Source: Pedobacter punctiformis
GTDB taxonomy: Bacteria; Bacteroidota; Bacteroidia; Sphingobacteriales; Sphingobacteriaceae
Assembly (NCBI RefSeq): GCF_027213715.1
Contig: NZ_JAPWGM010000001.1
Coordinates: forward strand, 992,001 to 1,056,000
DNA: 64,000 bases
Reading direction: 5' to 3'
The notes below the pieces were generated by a model. The model saw only the letters and a list, made by a program, of their open reading frames with translations, was not told the origin of the DNA and did no database searches. The position numbers and the translations under genes were made by a program. Positions within the stretch are counted from its first letter, which is position 1. Each line of letters starts with the position of its first letter. Shown in pieces: positions 36,584 through 45,728 of this stretch.

Positions 36584-38692
36584 TTGGATAATAGTAAAAT
36601 AAAAAGATATACCGTAACCGCAGCGCTTCCATACACCAATGGACCGGTACATATTGGCCATTTAGCAGGCGTTTATATCCCTGCAGATATTTATGCCCGC
36701 TATTTACGCTCCAATAAAAGAGATGTGAAGTTTGTTTGCGGCTCTGACGAAAACGGAGTACCTATTACTTTGAAAGCAAAAAGAGAAGGCGTTAGTCCAC
36801 AAGAAATTGTAGATAAGTATCACAAGATTATTGGCGATTCTTTTAAAGAATTTGGCGTGTCATTTGACATTTACCATCGTACTTCTTCTTTGACCCATCA
36901 TCATACAGCATCTGATTTCTTCGAAACACTTTACAAAAAGGGAGTTTTTGAGGAAGAAGTTACGGAGCAATACTATGATGAAAGCGCCAAACAATTTTTA
37001 GCAGACCGGTACATTACAGGAACCTGTCCGAAATGCGGTAATGAAAATGCTTATGGCGATCAGTGTGAAAACTGTGGTTCTACGTTGAACGCTACAGATT
37101 TAATCAATCCAAAATCTACTTTATCTGGCGATCAACCGATATTAAAGGAGACTAAAAACTGGTTTCTACCATTAGATAAATATGAAGACCGTTTAAGAGC
37201 ATATATTGAAAGTCATAAAGAATGGCGTCCAAATGTTTATGGTCAATGCCAAAGCTGGTTAAATGCCGGCTTACAACCCAGAGCCATGACACGTGATTTA
37301 GACTGGGGAATCCGGGTTCCGGTGCGTGGAGCAGAAGGAAAAGTTCTTTATGTTTGGTTTGATGCACCTATTGGTTACATTTCTGCAACGAAGGAGCTTT
37401 GCGATTATGCAAAACTGGATGTTTGGAATCCTAAAGCAGAAGAATATTACATCAGTAATGTAGAAACTGATAAATGTGGGTGGGAAGAATACTGGAAAGA
37501 TGAAGATACTAAGTTGGTTCACTTTATTGGAAAAGACAATATTGTTTTCCACTGTATCATTTTCCCTGCAATGTTAATGGCACATGGTGATTACATCTTA
37601 GCAGATAACGTTCCGGCAAATGAGTTTTTAAATCTCGAAGGCCAAAAAATATCAACCTCAAAAAACTGGGCGGTATGGCTTAATGAATATTTGAGAGAAT
37701 TTGAAGGCAAACAAGATGTTTTACGTTATGTATTAACAGCAACGGCTCCTGAAACAAAAGATAATGACTTTACCTGGAAAGATTTTCAGGCCAGAAATAA
37801 CAATGAACTGGTTGCGATTTTGGGTAATTTTGTAAACCGTGTAGTTGTGCTTACCCATAAATATTTTAACGGAGCAGTGCCAACCGTTATGGAAATATTG
37901 CCGGAAGATCAGGCTGTAATAGATGATTTGGCCACTTATCCTGCAAAAATTTCAGCCTCAATTGAAAACTATCGGTTTAGAGAAGCGCTTTCAGAAGTGA
38001 TGAATGTTGCCCGTTTAGGCAATAAATATCTGGCAGAAACAGAGCCCTGGAAAGTAATTAAAACCGATGAAGATCGCGTCCGTACAATTTTAAATATTGC
38101 TTTGCAGATTGCTGCAAATATTCAGATATTAATAGAACCATTTTTACCATTTACTGCAGAAAAATTAATGAAGATGCTTAGAAATGGTGGTCATACATGG
38201 GAAGATGCCGGCTCTGTAAACTTATTAAAACGCGGGCATGAAATTGGAGAAGGTGAATTGTTATTTGATAAGATTGAAGATGCAGCAATAGATTTCCAGA
38301 TTGAGAAGTTAAACCAAAGTAAGGCCAATAATAGCGCCGCCAATGTTGAGGCCATTCCTGCAAAGGAAAATATTCAGTTTGACGATTTTACTGCTATGGA
38401 TATTCGTGTGGCAACAATTGTAGCTGCAGAAAAGGTTGAAAAAACTAAAAAACTGTTAAAATTAACCGTTAATACAGGTATTGATGAACGTACGGTGGTA
38501 TCGGGTATCGCTGAGCATTATAAACCGGAAGATATTATAGGAACGCAGGTAAGTATTATCGTTAATTTAGCACCGCGGGAAATTAAAGGAATTTTATCAC
38601 AGGGAATGATTTTGATGGCCGAAAATTCGGAAGGAAAACTTACTTTTGTGGCACCAACTCAAAAATTTGAAGAAGGTAGTGTGATTAGATAA
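36584..38692 (+). CDS. metG: Methionyl-tRNA synthetase with C-terminal tRNA-binding domain
   Basis: 702 residues from TTG 36584. Class I signature [15 protein letters not shown] near the start, zinc fingers [19 protein letters not shown], the KMSKS equivalent KISTSK in [16 protein letters not shown], and a C-terminal EMAP/Trbp111-like domain (about 595-702, [20 protein letters not shown]). It charges tRNA-Met. The frame is open far upstream, with an ATG at 36542, but a promoter box at 36556-36563 lies after that ATG and family proteins begin close to [13 protein letters not shown] 36584 is therefore the best start. An out-of-frame ATG at 36579 opens a seven-codon frame across it. tRNA-Arg follows 8 bp later. 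Confidence 0.95.
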   Translation: MDNSKIKRYTVTAALPYTNGPVHIGHLAGVYIPADIYARYLRSNKRDVKFVCGSDENGVPITLKAKREGVSPQEIVDKYHKIIGDSFKEFGVSFDIYHRTSSLTHHHTASDFFETLYKKGVFEEEVTEQYYDESAKQFLADRYITGTCPKCGNENAYGDQCENCGSTLNATDLINPKSTLSGDQPILKETKNWFLPLDKYEDRLRAYIESHKEWRPNVYGQCQSWLNAGLQPRAMTRDLDWGIRVPVRGAEGKVLYVWFDAPIGYISATKELCDYAKLDVWNPKAEEYYISNVETDKCGWEEYWKDEDTKLVHFIGKDNIVFHCIIFPAMLMAHGDYILADNVPANEFLNLEGQKISTSKNWAVWLNEYLREFEGKQDVLRYVLTATAPETKDNDFTWKDFQARNNNELVAILGNFVNRVVVLTHKYFNGAVPTVMEILPEDQAVIDDLATYPAKISASIENYRFREALSEVMNVARLGNKYLAETEPWKVIKTDEDRVRTILNIALQIAANIQILIEPFLPFTAEKLMKMLRNGGHTWEDAGSVNLLKRGHEIGEGELLFDKIEDAAIDFQIEKLNQSKANNSAANVEAIPAKENIQFDDFTAMDIRVATIVAAEKVEKTKKLLKLTVNTGIDERTVVSGIAEHYKPEDIIGTQVSIIVNLAPREIKGILSQGMILMAENSEGKLTFVAPTQKFEEGSVIR

Positions 38693-38700
38693 TCACGAAT

Positions 38701-38772
38701 GGTCCCGTAGTTCAACGGATAGAATAGAAGTTTCCTAAACTTTAGATATGAGTTCGATTCTCGTCGGGACCA
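38701..38772 (+). tRNA. tRNA-Arg (anticodon CCU)
   Basis: A full 72-nt cloverleaf: acceptor GGTCCCG with CGGGACC, D arm GTTC/GAAT, anticodon stem GAAGT/ACTTT with loop TTCCTAA (anticodon CCT), T arm ATGAG/CTCGT with loop TTCGATT, discriminator A. CCA is not encoded. It reads AGG. It follows metG by 8 bp and is closed by its own terminator. Confidence 0.95.
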
Positions 38773-38782
38773 CAAATAAAAT

Positions 38783-38817
38783 AAAAAACCCATTACTTAT
38801 TAGTTAATGGGTTTTTT
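38783..38817 (+). terminator. Terminator after tRNA-Arg
   Basis: AAAAAACCCATTA pairs perfectly with TAATGGGTTTTTT (13 bp, 9-nt loop), ending in six T. Confidence 0.88.
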
Positions 38818-39027
38818 ATTTTCATGTTGAAAAACAAACTTAAAACAGATTAGAGGCCCTTTTTAATCAATTTTTTTAAAAAAACTGGTATCTTGCCTGC
38901 TTAAACAATAAAAAGCTTAGTTTTCACTTGATAAACGATTTTATTTAACATACTAATTTCTAAAAGTTTTCGTTAAAAAGGCATTTAGAAGAAATAAGCT
39001 GGTATTAAACGCTCAAAATATTTATTT

Positions 39028-39336
39028 ATGACCAAACTTTTTATCGGGGGGCTCCCGGATAATATTCAAGAAATGGACCTGGCCATTCACGTTAGCATTT
39101 ATGGACAAATAGATACTATAAAAGTTGTACGGGATAGGGCCACCGGCAGATGTAAAGGTTTTGCATTTTTAGAAGTTATTGACCTAGCTGCAGCAAATAA
39201 TATTATCGACAATTTAAATGGCGAAACTTTTAAGGGAAATACATTAACTGTTAAAATTAGCGAAGAACTACCTCAGCAAAAACCCGCTTATAAGAAAGCA
39301 GGTGATCCATATAAAAAGAAGAGAGCGAGATTATAA
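39028..39336 (+). CDS. RRM-type RNA-binding protein
   Basis: 102 residues made almost wholly of one RNA recognition motif: RNP2 LFIGGL at 4-9 and RNP1 CKGFAFLE at 42-49 with the aromatic residues that stack on RNA, then the closing strand GNTLTVKISEE. A lysine-rich tail (KKAGDPYKKKRARL) follows. Small single-RRM proteins are common in Bacteroidota, where Hfq is often absent, and are candidates for post-transcriptional regulators; targets are unknown. The gene stands alone, with about 200 bp of AT-rich leader containing no recognised signal, and a bidirectional terminator after it. Confidence 0.92.
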   Translation: MTKLFIGGLPDNIQEMDLAIHVSIYGQIDTIKVVRDRATGRCKGFAFLEVIDLAAANNIIDNLNGETFKGNTLTVKISEELPQQKPAYKKAGDPYKKKRARL

Positions 39337-39354
39337 TCTCTATATTGGAACATA

Positions 39355-39385
39355 AAAAAGGCTTACCATTTTGGCAAGCCTTTTT
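39355..39385. terminator. Bidirectional terminator after the RRM gene
   Basis: AAAAAGGCTTACCA pairs with TGGCAAGCCTTTTT (one A-C mismatch), with T-runs on both strands, between two convergent genes. Confidence 0.75.
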
Positions 39386-39394
39386 CTTTAATTA

Positions 39395-39769
39395 TTATCT
39401 GCTGCAATCTGCGGTCCAGGTTGCACCATCCTTGTTCACTAACATTTTTAATGAACTTGCATTAATTGTAATCCCGGTTAATCCTGATCCAACACTTACA
39501 TAGTTGTTATCTCCTGATTTTTCAAATTTAACACCTGTAATGTCAGGGATATTATTTCCAAAGTAAAAACTGTATGTTTCACCTATCTTACTAACCGTAA
39601 CTCTACCGTCAGAACTGGTGATACTTTGACCACTTTTATTGTAAGATACAGAACCTTTGTAAGTACCAACGAAGAAATCTTTGTCAGCAGGGTCAGTATC
39701 TTTTTTGCAGGAAATCATAACCGTTAAAACGATTAAAAATAGACTTAAAATTTTAACTGTCTTTTTCAT
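39395..39769 (-). CDS. Small lipoprotein, unknown function
   Basis: 124 residues with a clear lipoprotein signal (KILSLFLIVLTVMISCKKD, Cys21), the CKKD continuation being typical of outer-membrane lipoproteins in this phylum. The mature domain is about 95 residues of short beta strands (FFVGTYKGSVSYNKSG, GETYSFYFGNNI, NNYVSVGSGLTGITI), lipocalin-like in appearance. No family is recognised with confidence. It is monocistronic, facing the RRM gene across a shared terminator. Confidence 0.75.
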   Translation of the reverse strand: MKKTVKILSLFLIVLTVMISCKKDTDPADKDFFVGTYKGSVSYNKSGQSITSSDGRVTVSKIGETYSFYFGNNIPDITGVKFEKSGDNNYVSVGSGLTGITINASSLKMLVNKDGATWTADCSR

Positions 39770-40121
39770 AATTAGGTATTTTAATATGTATACCCTTATT
39801 CAAAGCCTGTGCCAAAAAGCCTTTCTGATAGCTAAATCGCAACTCAAACAGGGTATAAATAATAAAATAACTTGATAATTGTTTTATGCTTAAATCGCTT
39901 AATTGCAGTGTTTTATGCTGGTTACGCCCTTGTTTTATGAATGTAGATTCCTTTAATCTATAAAGTCATTACGGACTCCTATTACATTAGGTCCCGATTG
40001 ATTTTTTTCTCGAAAACCTGATCTTTGCTTAGGTCGATTTTGATAGGGGTGGCCGCAAATTAAGGATTTATCTGCCAGAATATCTAATGTATTCTAAAAG
40101 AAAAAGCAGAACCAGGGGTTG
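39770..40121. other. Gene-free stretch
   Basis: No supported gene, RNA or exact promoter box. TATACCCT (39789-39796) and AGGGTATA (39850-39857) are inverted copies 53 nt apart, and TAGATT/AATCTA (39944-39960) is a small hairpin; neither has an evident function. Confidence 0.4.
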
Positions 40122-40988
40122 TTAAAAACACTCGGCTTCCCAAAATCTGGTCCAGGTTTCACCCTTTTCCAATCTGTTAATTCCTTCTTTATATTCCAGT
40201 TGCTGAATATGATTTACGCCATCCGCAACACCACACCAGGGCTCTAAACAAACAAAAGGAGCATCAGGAGTAGCCCAAATGCCGAAAAAAGGAAAATCTT
40301 CAAAATGAAAATGTAAACCAAATTCATTTTTAGTATTTAAAAGGCTAATGCAATTGCTCTGCATGGTTTTGAAAACCAGGGCATCATTATAAAATAAATT
40401 ATGTTTTAAATTTAACTTATGTCCTCCAAGCTCAATACTATCTGTTTCATTTGCTACTAAACCGCCATCCAGTTTCCAGTATGTTAATTTTTCATCACTG
40501 TTAAAAGCCAGGTAGTAATCTTCGTAAACGGTATCAGGTGTGTTAGGCACTGCAAATGCCGGATGTGCTCCTAAAGAAAACAACAGGTCATCGGTTCCTG
40601 TATTAATTACTTCATAGGTCAGGTTTAATTTCTGGTCTATAATTTGGTATTTAAGTTTTAAGTTGAAATGAAAAGGATAAATTTTTAAGGTATCTTTCGT
40701 TTGTGATAAGGTAAAAATAGCCTCGGTTTCGCTTATTTTTTGAGCACTAAATACCTGATCTCTGGCAAAACCATGACGGGGTAAATGGTAGTTTTTGCCT
40801 TTATAAATAAAACTTTCGTCTTTTAAAGCACCAACAATTGGGAATAATACCGGACTATGTTTTGCCCAGTATTTCGGGTCGGCATTCCATAAATATTCAA
40901 TTTTAGTTTCTTTACTGAACAGACTTTGTAGTTCGGCGCCTTTGGCGGCCAGGCTAACTTTTAAATAATCGTTTTCTAAGGTTATCAT
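40122..40988 (-). CDS. Aldose 1-epimerase family protein (LacX/YeaD-like)
   Basis: 288 residues. The galactose-mutarotase beta-sandwich blocks are present: AKGAELQSLFSKETKIEYLW near the N-terminus, HGFARDQ with His and Arg, FSLGAHPAFAVP with the catalytic-type histidine, and FVCLEPWCGVADG with the catalytic-type glutamate. The family interconverts alpha and beta sugar anomers in the cytoplasm, sometimes acting on phosphorylated sugars; the substrate is not readable. It lacks a signal peptide. The gene is isolated, diverging from a small membrane protein gene after an 86-bp gap. Confidence 0.88.
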   Translation of the reverse strand: MITLENDYLKVSLAAKGAELQSLFSKETKIEYLWNADPKYWAKHSPVLFPIVGALKDESFIYKGKNYHLPRHGFARDQVFSAQKISETEAIFTLSQTKDTLKIYPFHFNLKLKYQIIDQKLNLTYEVINTGTDDLLFSLGAHPAFAVPNTPDTVYEDYYLAFNSDEKLTYWKLDGGLVANETDSIELGGHKLNLKHNLFYNDALVFKTMQSNCISLLNTKNEFGLHFHFEDFPFFGIWATPDAPFVCLEPWCGVADGVNHIQQLEYKEGINRLEKGETWTRFWEAECF

Positions 40989-41074
40989 CGCATTTTAAAA
41001 GTAGTAAATAAGATGAGCTTAAAAAAAACTTTTTTATTAAATTTGAGAGGTACCCACGCTTAGAAAAACAAATA

Positions 41075-41449
41075 ATGGCTGTAAAAATTTTAAGTTCAAT
41101 ATTAATCCTTTTTGCACTTTACATGGGCGTAAAACAGGGCTGGGCAATGGTTTCGGGAAAACCCGAAATGACAGAAATGTTTGGTAAATGGAATATTGGC
41201 AAAACCGGACTATCAATTATCGGTTGTTTTACCATAATAGGAGCCATACTGGTTTTATTTCCTCAAACCTTTTTATGGGGAAATTTTATTACTGCCACAG
41301 GAATCTTACTGATTATTTGTTTTCATCTGAACGAAACATCGGCATCTGCTGCCGATCGCTTAAAAGGAGTAGCAATAGAGTTGCCTTTTCTGCTGCTGTC
41401 TTTAGTAATTATTTATTTACAGCATCCGTTTTCGAAAAACATAAGCTAA
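41075..41449 (+). CDS. Small four-segment membrane protein, DoxX-like
   Basis: 124 residues with four hydrophobic stretches: VKILSSILILFALYMGVKQG, IGKTGLSIIGCFTIIGAILV, FLWGNFITATGILLIICFHL and IELPFLLLSLVIIYLQ. The spacing is that of DoxX-like proteins, but the HGFPK-type motif is missing, so the assignment is tentative. Its stop codon overlaps the start of the next gene as TAATG (41447-41451), indicating coupled translation with a secreted NTF2-like protein. Confidence 0.7.
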   Translation: MAVKILSSILILFALYMGVKQGWAMVSGKPEMTEMFGKWNIGKTGLSIIGCFTIIGAILVLFPQTFLWGNFITATGILLIICFHLNETSASAADRLKGVAIELPFLLLSLVIIYLQHPFSKNIS

Positions 41450-41856
41450 TGGGCAGACTGTTATTTTGTTTTTTTATTACATTATCGCTCACAACACAGG
41501 CACAAATTAAACCGGGTAAAAATCAGATGGCCTTAGACTTAACTAAATTATCAAATACAAAAGTAAAAGCGGCAGTTGTTGCTTTGCAAAAAGGCGAAAG
41601 TAAAAGTTGGTTTGCTTTATGTGCTGCAGATGCAATTTTATATGACGATGGAAACCAAATGCAGTTTAATAATTTCTTTAAAAAGGCGCTTGGACACGAA
41701 CGTTTTACCAGTATTGATAAAGTTGAAAACAATGGCCTTGATGTTTATGGTCACTTTCATTCAGATCAGTGGGGGGATTTTAAAACCTATTTTAAGTTTA
41801 AATTTAATAAGGAAGGAAAAATCAGCCGCCTTGATATTGGACAAGCTTCTTATTAA
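41449..41856 (+). CDS. Secreted NTF2/SnoaL-like protein
   Basis: 135 residues from ATG 41449. Signal peptide 1-18 (ending TQAQ). The remaining part looks like an NTF2/SnoaL alpha+beta cone: a helix VVALQKGESKSWFALCAADA, a short strand pair with DGNQMQFNNFFKKALG, then DVYGHFHSDQWGDFKTYFKF and KISRLDIGQASY. This fold is used both by enzymes and binding proteins, so no reaction is claimed. The same frame is open upstream through the preceding gene, but the signal peptide fixes the start. Coupled by TAATG to the membrane protein gene. Confidence 0.75.
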   Translation: MGRLLFCFFITLSLTTQAQIKPGKNQMALDLTKLSNTKVKAAVVALQKGESKSWFALCAADAILYDDGNQMQFNNFFKKALGHERFTSIDKVENNGLDVYGHFHSDQWGDFKTYFKFKFNKEGKISRLDIGQASY

Positions 41857-41860
41857 ACGA

Positions 41861-41898
41861 AAGTTTTTAGCCACCATCATTTTGACAGCTAAAAACTT
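41861..41898. terminator. Bidirectional terminator
   Basis: AAGTTTTTAGC pairs perfectly with GCTAAAAACTT (11 bp, 16-nt loop) between the NTF2-like gene and the convergent pepT. Confidence 0.65.
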
Positions 41899-41910
41899 AA
41901 TTTATAACAA

Positions 41911-43164
41911 TTAACTGTTTTCTTCCCAAATACAAGCGATATTAATAATGGTTTGAATGGCTTTTTCCATATCCTGAACACTTACCCATTCTTGTTTACT
42001 GTGAAAAGCATGCTCGCCGGCAAATATATTAGGACAGGGTAAACCCATGTAAGAAAGCCTTGAACCATCTGTACCACCCCGGATACTTTGTGGTTTTGCA
42101 ACTATCCCGGCTCTTTCAATAGCTTCAATTCCATACTGAACAATTTTAGGGTGCTGATCCAATATTTGCTTCATGTTTCTGTATTGGGCCTTAATGTTAA
42201 GCTGGTAGGTAGAGCCCGGGTATTTTATCATTACCTTTTTAATAGTTTCTTCTAAAAAGCGGCCATGTTCAGCTAATTTTTCATCAGTAAAATCACGGAT
42301 TATAAATTGTGCCTCACCCTGTTCTACCTGTCCTTTTATTCCAACCGGGTGAATAAATCCTTCTTTCTTATGGGTTGTTTCAGGACTTAGATGATCTTTA
42401 GGCAAGCTATCTAAAATTTCAGCGAGAATTTTAATTGCGCTTTCCATTTTCCCTTTTGCAAAACCCGGATGGGTACTTACACCATTAACAACTAAGGTTG
42501 CACCATCAGCCGAAAAGGTTTCATCTTCTATTGATCCTAAAGTTTCACCATCGATGGTATAGGCAAAATCTGCAGCCAGCTTTTTTAAATCAGCTTTATC
42601 TACCCCACGTCCGATTTCTTCGTCCGGGGTGAAAAGAATTTTAATCGTTCCGTGTTTTACCTCAGGGTTTTTAACCAGAAAATTAGCGGCTTCCATAATT
42701 TCGGCTACACCGGCTTTGTTATCTGCACCAAGTAAGGTTGTTCCGCTTGCGGTTATAATATCATTTCCAAGCTGATCTTTTAAATCTTTATGTTCTTCGA
42801 GTTTTATAATGATGGATTGATCATCAGGTAGGATCAGATCCTCTCCCTGATAATTGGTATGAATAATTGGCTTTACGTTTTCTCCGCTACAATCCGGAGA
42901 AGTATCCATGTGTGAGCAAAAACAGATTACGGGAACATTTTTTTTTGAAGTGGCCGGTATTGTGGCATACACATAACCATTTTCATCCATATGAGCATCA
43001 GTAATGCCCATTTCCAAAAGCTCCTGTACAAGCACAGTTCCAAGATTTTTTTGTTTTAAAGTTGAAGGACAACTTGCAGAATCAGGGTCAGATTGGGTAT
43101 CAATTTTAGCGTATTTAATAAATCTGGCCTCTATTGAATTGTTAAAATTTTCATATATACTCAT
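41911..43164 (-). CDS. pepT: Peptidase T (tripeptide aminopeptidase, M20B)
   Basis: 417 residues, the usual PepT length. Metal and catalytic blocks are intact: FCSHMDTSPDCSG with the first His and Asp, LGADNKAGVAEIMEA with the bridging Asp, FTPDEEIGRGVDKADL with the catalytic glutamates, TIDGETLGSIEDE, and RGGTDGSRLSYMGLPCPNIF. It removes the N-terminal residue from tripeptides in the cytoplasm using two zinc ions. The start MSIYENFNN is the only one possible; a -7 promoter box ends 5 nt before it, so the mRNA may be leaderless. Divergent from the OMP gene at 43224. Confidence 0.96.
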   Translation of the reverse strand: MSIYENFNNSIEARFIKYAKIDTQSDPDSASCPSTLKQKNLGTVLVQELLEMGITDAHMDENGYVYATIPATSKKNVPVICFCSHMDTSPDCSGENVKPIIHTNYQGEDLILPDDQSIIIKLEEHKDLKDQLGNDIITASGTTLLGADNKAGVAEIMEAANFLVKNPEVKHGTIKILFTPDEEIGRGVDKADLKKLAADFAYTIDGETLGSIEDETFSADGATLVVNGVSTHPGFAKGKMESAIKILAEILDSLPKDHLSPETTHKKEGFIHPVGIKGQVEQGEAQFIIRDFTDEKLAEHGRFLEETIKKVMIKYPGSTYQLNIKAQYRNMKQILDQHPKIVQYGIEAIERAGIVAKPQSIRGGTDGSRLSYMGLPCPNIFAGEHAFHSKQEWVSVQDMEKAIQTIINIACIWEENS

Positions 43165-43168
43165 AAAT

Positions 43169-43176
43169 CAAAGGTA
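43169..43176 (-). promoter_or_regulatory. -7 promoter box abutting pepT start
   Basis: Minus-strand TACCTTTG matches TAnnTTTG exactly and ends 5 nt before the ATG at 43164, implying a leaderless transcript. Confidence 0.5.
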
Positions 43177-43203
43177 AAAGTTATAGATATTGAATAAACA
43201 TAT

Positions 43204-43211
43204 TATTTTTG
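43204..43211 (+). promoter_or_regulatory. -7 promoter box for the OMP gene at 43224
   Basis: TATTTTTG matches TAnnTTTG exactly; its G is 13 nt before ATG 43224, leaving a leader of about 6 nt. Confidence 0.4.
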
Positions 43212-43223
43212 TTAAAAAAAGAT

Positions 43224-43955
43224 ATGTTTGATAAACACCTGAAAATTACATCCCTGGCAATTGTGCTTTTATGTTCAATTCAATTTTCGTGGGCCCAATC
43301 TAACTACTTTAAGTGGTCGGCTGGTATTGGTGGTGGCATAAACCATACAAAAACCGACGTTTATAAGGGGGGCTGGGACTATACTGTGTATGGTACAATT
43401 GATTATCATTTTACACCTTTTGTAACCGGAGGCATCGAGGCCCAATACGGAGAATTAAAAGGCGGAAGTATTGTTACCGATCCACACAACAGGCAATTTG
43501 TGAATAAGTACAGTTCGGTTGCCATTAGTGGAAAAGCGATGCTTGGAGAGTTTGTAGACTATGAGCAAAGCAAAACTTTGAATGCCCTTAAAGGTTTGTA
43601 TGCGGGTATTGGTATCGGGGTTGTTAACAATAATATGACTTACATTGTAAGGTATAAACCATCCTGGGCTGCATTTGATCCCGGTTATGGGCCTTTTCCC
43701 GGAAAAGATAAAAGTTTAAACCTTTGGGTACCGCTCAATCTGGGTATTAATTTTTTTATCAATGACGGTTATGGATATGTGCGTTATGCAATTAATGTGA
43801 ATGCACAAAGCAGCTTTACTTTTGGCGAAGGATTAGATGGTTATAATGACCCGGTAACCCAATTTAAAAATTTCGATCCTGATACCTATACTGTATACAG
43901 CGTAGGTGTTAAATATTTCTTCGGAAACGTTAAGGCTTATCGCAAATCATTATAA
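43224..43955 (+). CDS. Outer membrane beta-barrel protein, unknown role
   Basis: 243 residues from ATG 43224; a TTG five codons upstream lies in the promoter box and is rejected. Signal peptide 1-25 (ending SWAQ). The mature protein is a series of short strands typical of small barrels: FKWSAGIGGGINHTKTDV, TVYGTIDYHFTPFVTGGIEA, GLYAGIGIGVVNNNMTY, WVPLNLGINFFIND and YSVGVKYFFGNVK near the end. Family not identified. It is the first gene of a rightward run with an M14 peptidase and a rhomboid protease, separated by 28 and 5 bp. Confidence 0.75.
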   Translation: MFDKHLKITSLAIVLLCSIQFSWAQSNYFKWSAGIGGGINHTKTDVYKGGWDYTVYGTIDYHFTPFVTGGIEAQYGELKGGSIVTDPHNRQFVNKYSSVAISGKAMLGEFVDYEQSKTLNALKGLYAGIGIGVVNNNMTYIVRYKPSWAAFDPGYGPFPGKDKSLNLWVPLNLGINFFINDGYGYVRYAINVNAQSSFTFGEGLDGYNDPVTQFKNFDPDTYTVYSVGVKYFFGNVKAYRKSL

Positions 43956-43983
43956 GAAATCATTAAAACATCATATTTATTGC

Positions 43984-45723
43984 ATGAGAAAACTCTTCGT
44001 GCTTTGGCTAATTTCATTAACACTGAATACAATGGCACAGCAAACTCCTTATGAACGCAGTCATAAAACAGAAACCACAACTTATGCCGAAGCAATAAGT
44101 TACTACGAAGCCCTTGTTAAAACCTCAACGCAGGCAAAACTTTTAACCTACGGAAATACCGATTTTGGAAAGCCGCTGCACTTACTTGTATTATCAAAAG
44201 ATAAAATATTTGATCCGGTTGCTATCCGCAAAAGCAATAAACGCATTTTACTGATTAATAACGGAATCCATCCGGGTGAACCTGAAGGCATTGACGCGTC
44301 TATGATGCTTGCCCGCGACTTGCTGAAAGCGGATAAACTTCCAAAGGATGTCGTTATTTGCATAATCCCCGTTTATAATATAGATGGCAGTTTTAACCGT
44401 ACAGGAACATCAAGAGCCAATCAAAATGGACCTGTAGCTTATGGTTTTAGAGGAAATAGCAAAAACCTCGATTTAAACCGGGATTTTATAAAAACAGATT
44501 CTAAAAACTCAGCTGCTTTTCAACTGATATTTAATACCTGGAAACCCGAAATATTTGTAGATACCCACACCAGTAATGGAGCCGATTACCAGTACGTAAT
44601 GACTTTAATTCCAACTCAAAGGGATAAACTAAATTCAATACTTTCTGGTTATCTTACTGAAATACTTGTACCAGATTTGTATAAAGGCATGGAGAAGCTT
44701 GGTTATCCGATGATTCCATACGTAAACGCTGTAAATGAAACACCCGAAGGTGGAATAACAGGTTTTATTGAATCTCCCCGCTATTCTACCGGCTACACGA
44801 CTTTACACAACACGATTGGCTTTATGCCCGAAACGCATATGTTAAAATCGTATGATCTGCGTGTTGATGCCACCTATAAATTATTGCAAACGTATATTGA
44901 TTTGGTAGAACGCGATGCAAAGATTATCGGAGAAAATAAGCAGAAAGCAGATGAATTTGTTGCCACCCAGGAAGAGTTTCCTTTGGAATGGAAATTAAAT
45001 AAAAATGAGGTAAATGATTTAACTTTTAAAGGTTTTGAATCCGGACAAAAGCCAAGTGTGGTAAGCGGAGCAGGGCGGTTATTTTATGATAGAAATAAAC
45101 CATACACGAAAATAATTAAAGAGTGGAACAAATTTGAGCCTGCAACAACTGTTAAAAAGCCGGTTGCCTATATAATTCCTAAAGCATGGGATAAGGTTAT
45201 AACTTTATTAAAACTTAATGGAGTTAAATTGGAAGAGCTAAAATCGGATGTCAAAATTTCTGTAGAAAGTTATTATATCAGCGATTTTAAAACCATGAGC
45301 AGGCCTTACGAAGGACATTACGTGCATTCTGCTGTGAAAGTAAATCCTGTACAGCAAAATTTGCAGTACTACGCAGGAGATTATGTTGTTTATGCAAATC
45401 AGGCCGTTAACCGGTATATCGTAGAAACATTAGAGCCTCAGGCCACGGATTCTTTCTTTAACTGGAACTTTTTTGATTCCATACTGGACATGAAAGAACA
45501 TTATTCTGCTTATGTATTTGAAGATACAGCCGCAGAAATACTTAAAAAGAATCCGGAATTAAAGGTTAAACTCGAAGAAAAGAAGACTTCTGACGAGGCA
45601 TTTGCAAAGAATGCGGCGGCTCAGCTTGATTTTGTATATAAAAATTCTGATTATTACGAAAAAACGCACAATCGATATCCCGTAGCACGTTTAATAACAA
45701 ACGTAAAACTCGATTTAAAATAA
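43984..45723 (+). CDS. Secreted M14 zinc carboxypeptidase
   Basis: 579 residues from ATG 43984; the upstream reading through the end of the OMP gene is rejected because a signal peptide (1-18, NTMAQ) begins here. M14 features: zinc ligands His96 and Glu99 in NNGIHPGEPEGID, NIDGSFNRTG, KNLDLNRDFIK, and the third-ligand region DTHTSNGADYQY (His196). The catalytic glutamate probably lies in GFMPETHML. The C-terminal 250 residues lack the amidotransferase-like region of the other M14 protein in this window. It should trim exported or environmental peptides. Grouped with the upstream OMP and the downstream rhomboid. Confidence 0.88.
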   Translation: MRKLFVLWLISLTLNTMAQQTPYERSHKTETTTYAEAISYYEALVKTSTQAKLLTYGNTDFGKPLHLLVLSKDKIFDPVAIRKSNKRILLINNGIHPGEPEGIDASMMLARDLLKADKLPKDVVICIIPVYNIDGSFNRTGTSRANQNGPVAYGFRGNSKNLDLNRDFIKTDSKNSAAFQLIFNTWKPEIFVDTHTSNGADYQYVMTLIPTQRDKLNSILSGYLTEILVPDLYKGMEKLGYPMIPYVNAVNETPEGGITGFIESPRYSTGYTTLHNTIGFMPETHMLKSYDLRVDATYKLLQTYIDLVERDAKIIGENKQKADEFVATQEEFPLEWKLNKNEVNDLTFKGFESGQKPSVVSGAGRLFYDRNKPYTKIIKEWNKFEPATTVKKPVAYIIPKAWDKVITLLKLNGVKLEELKSDVKISVESYYISDFKTMSRPYEGHYVHSAVKVNPVQQNLQYYAGDYVVYANQAVNRYIVETLEPQATDSFFNWNFFDSILDMKEHYSAYVFEDTAAEILKKNPELKVKLEEKKTSDEAFAKNAAAQLDFVYKNSDYYEKTHNRYPVARLITNVKLDLK

Positions 45724-45728
45724 ACCAA

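Noticed and set aside
41188..41448. Upstream extension of the NTF2-like gene, or a frameshifted gene
   Set aside because: This is the alternative frame of the small membrane protein gene; a signal peptide and TAATG coupling define the start at 41449.
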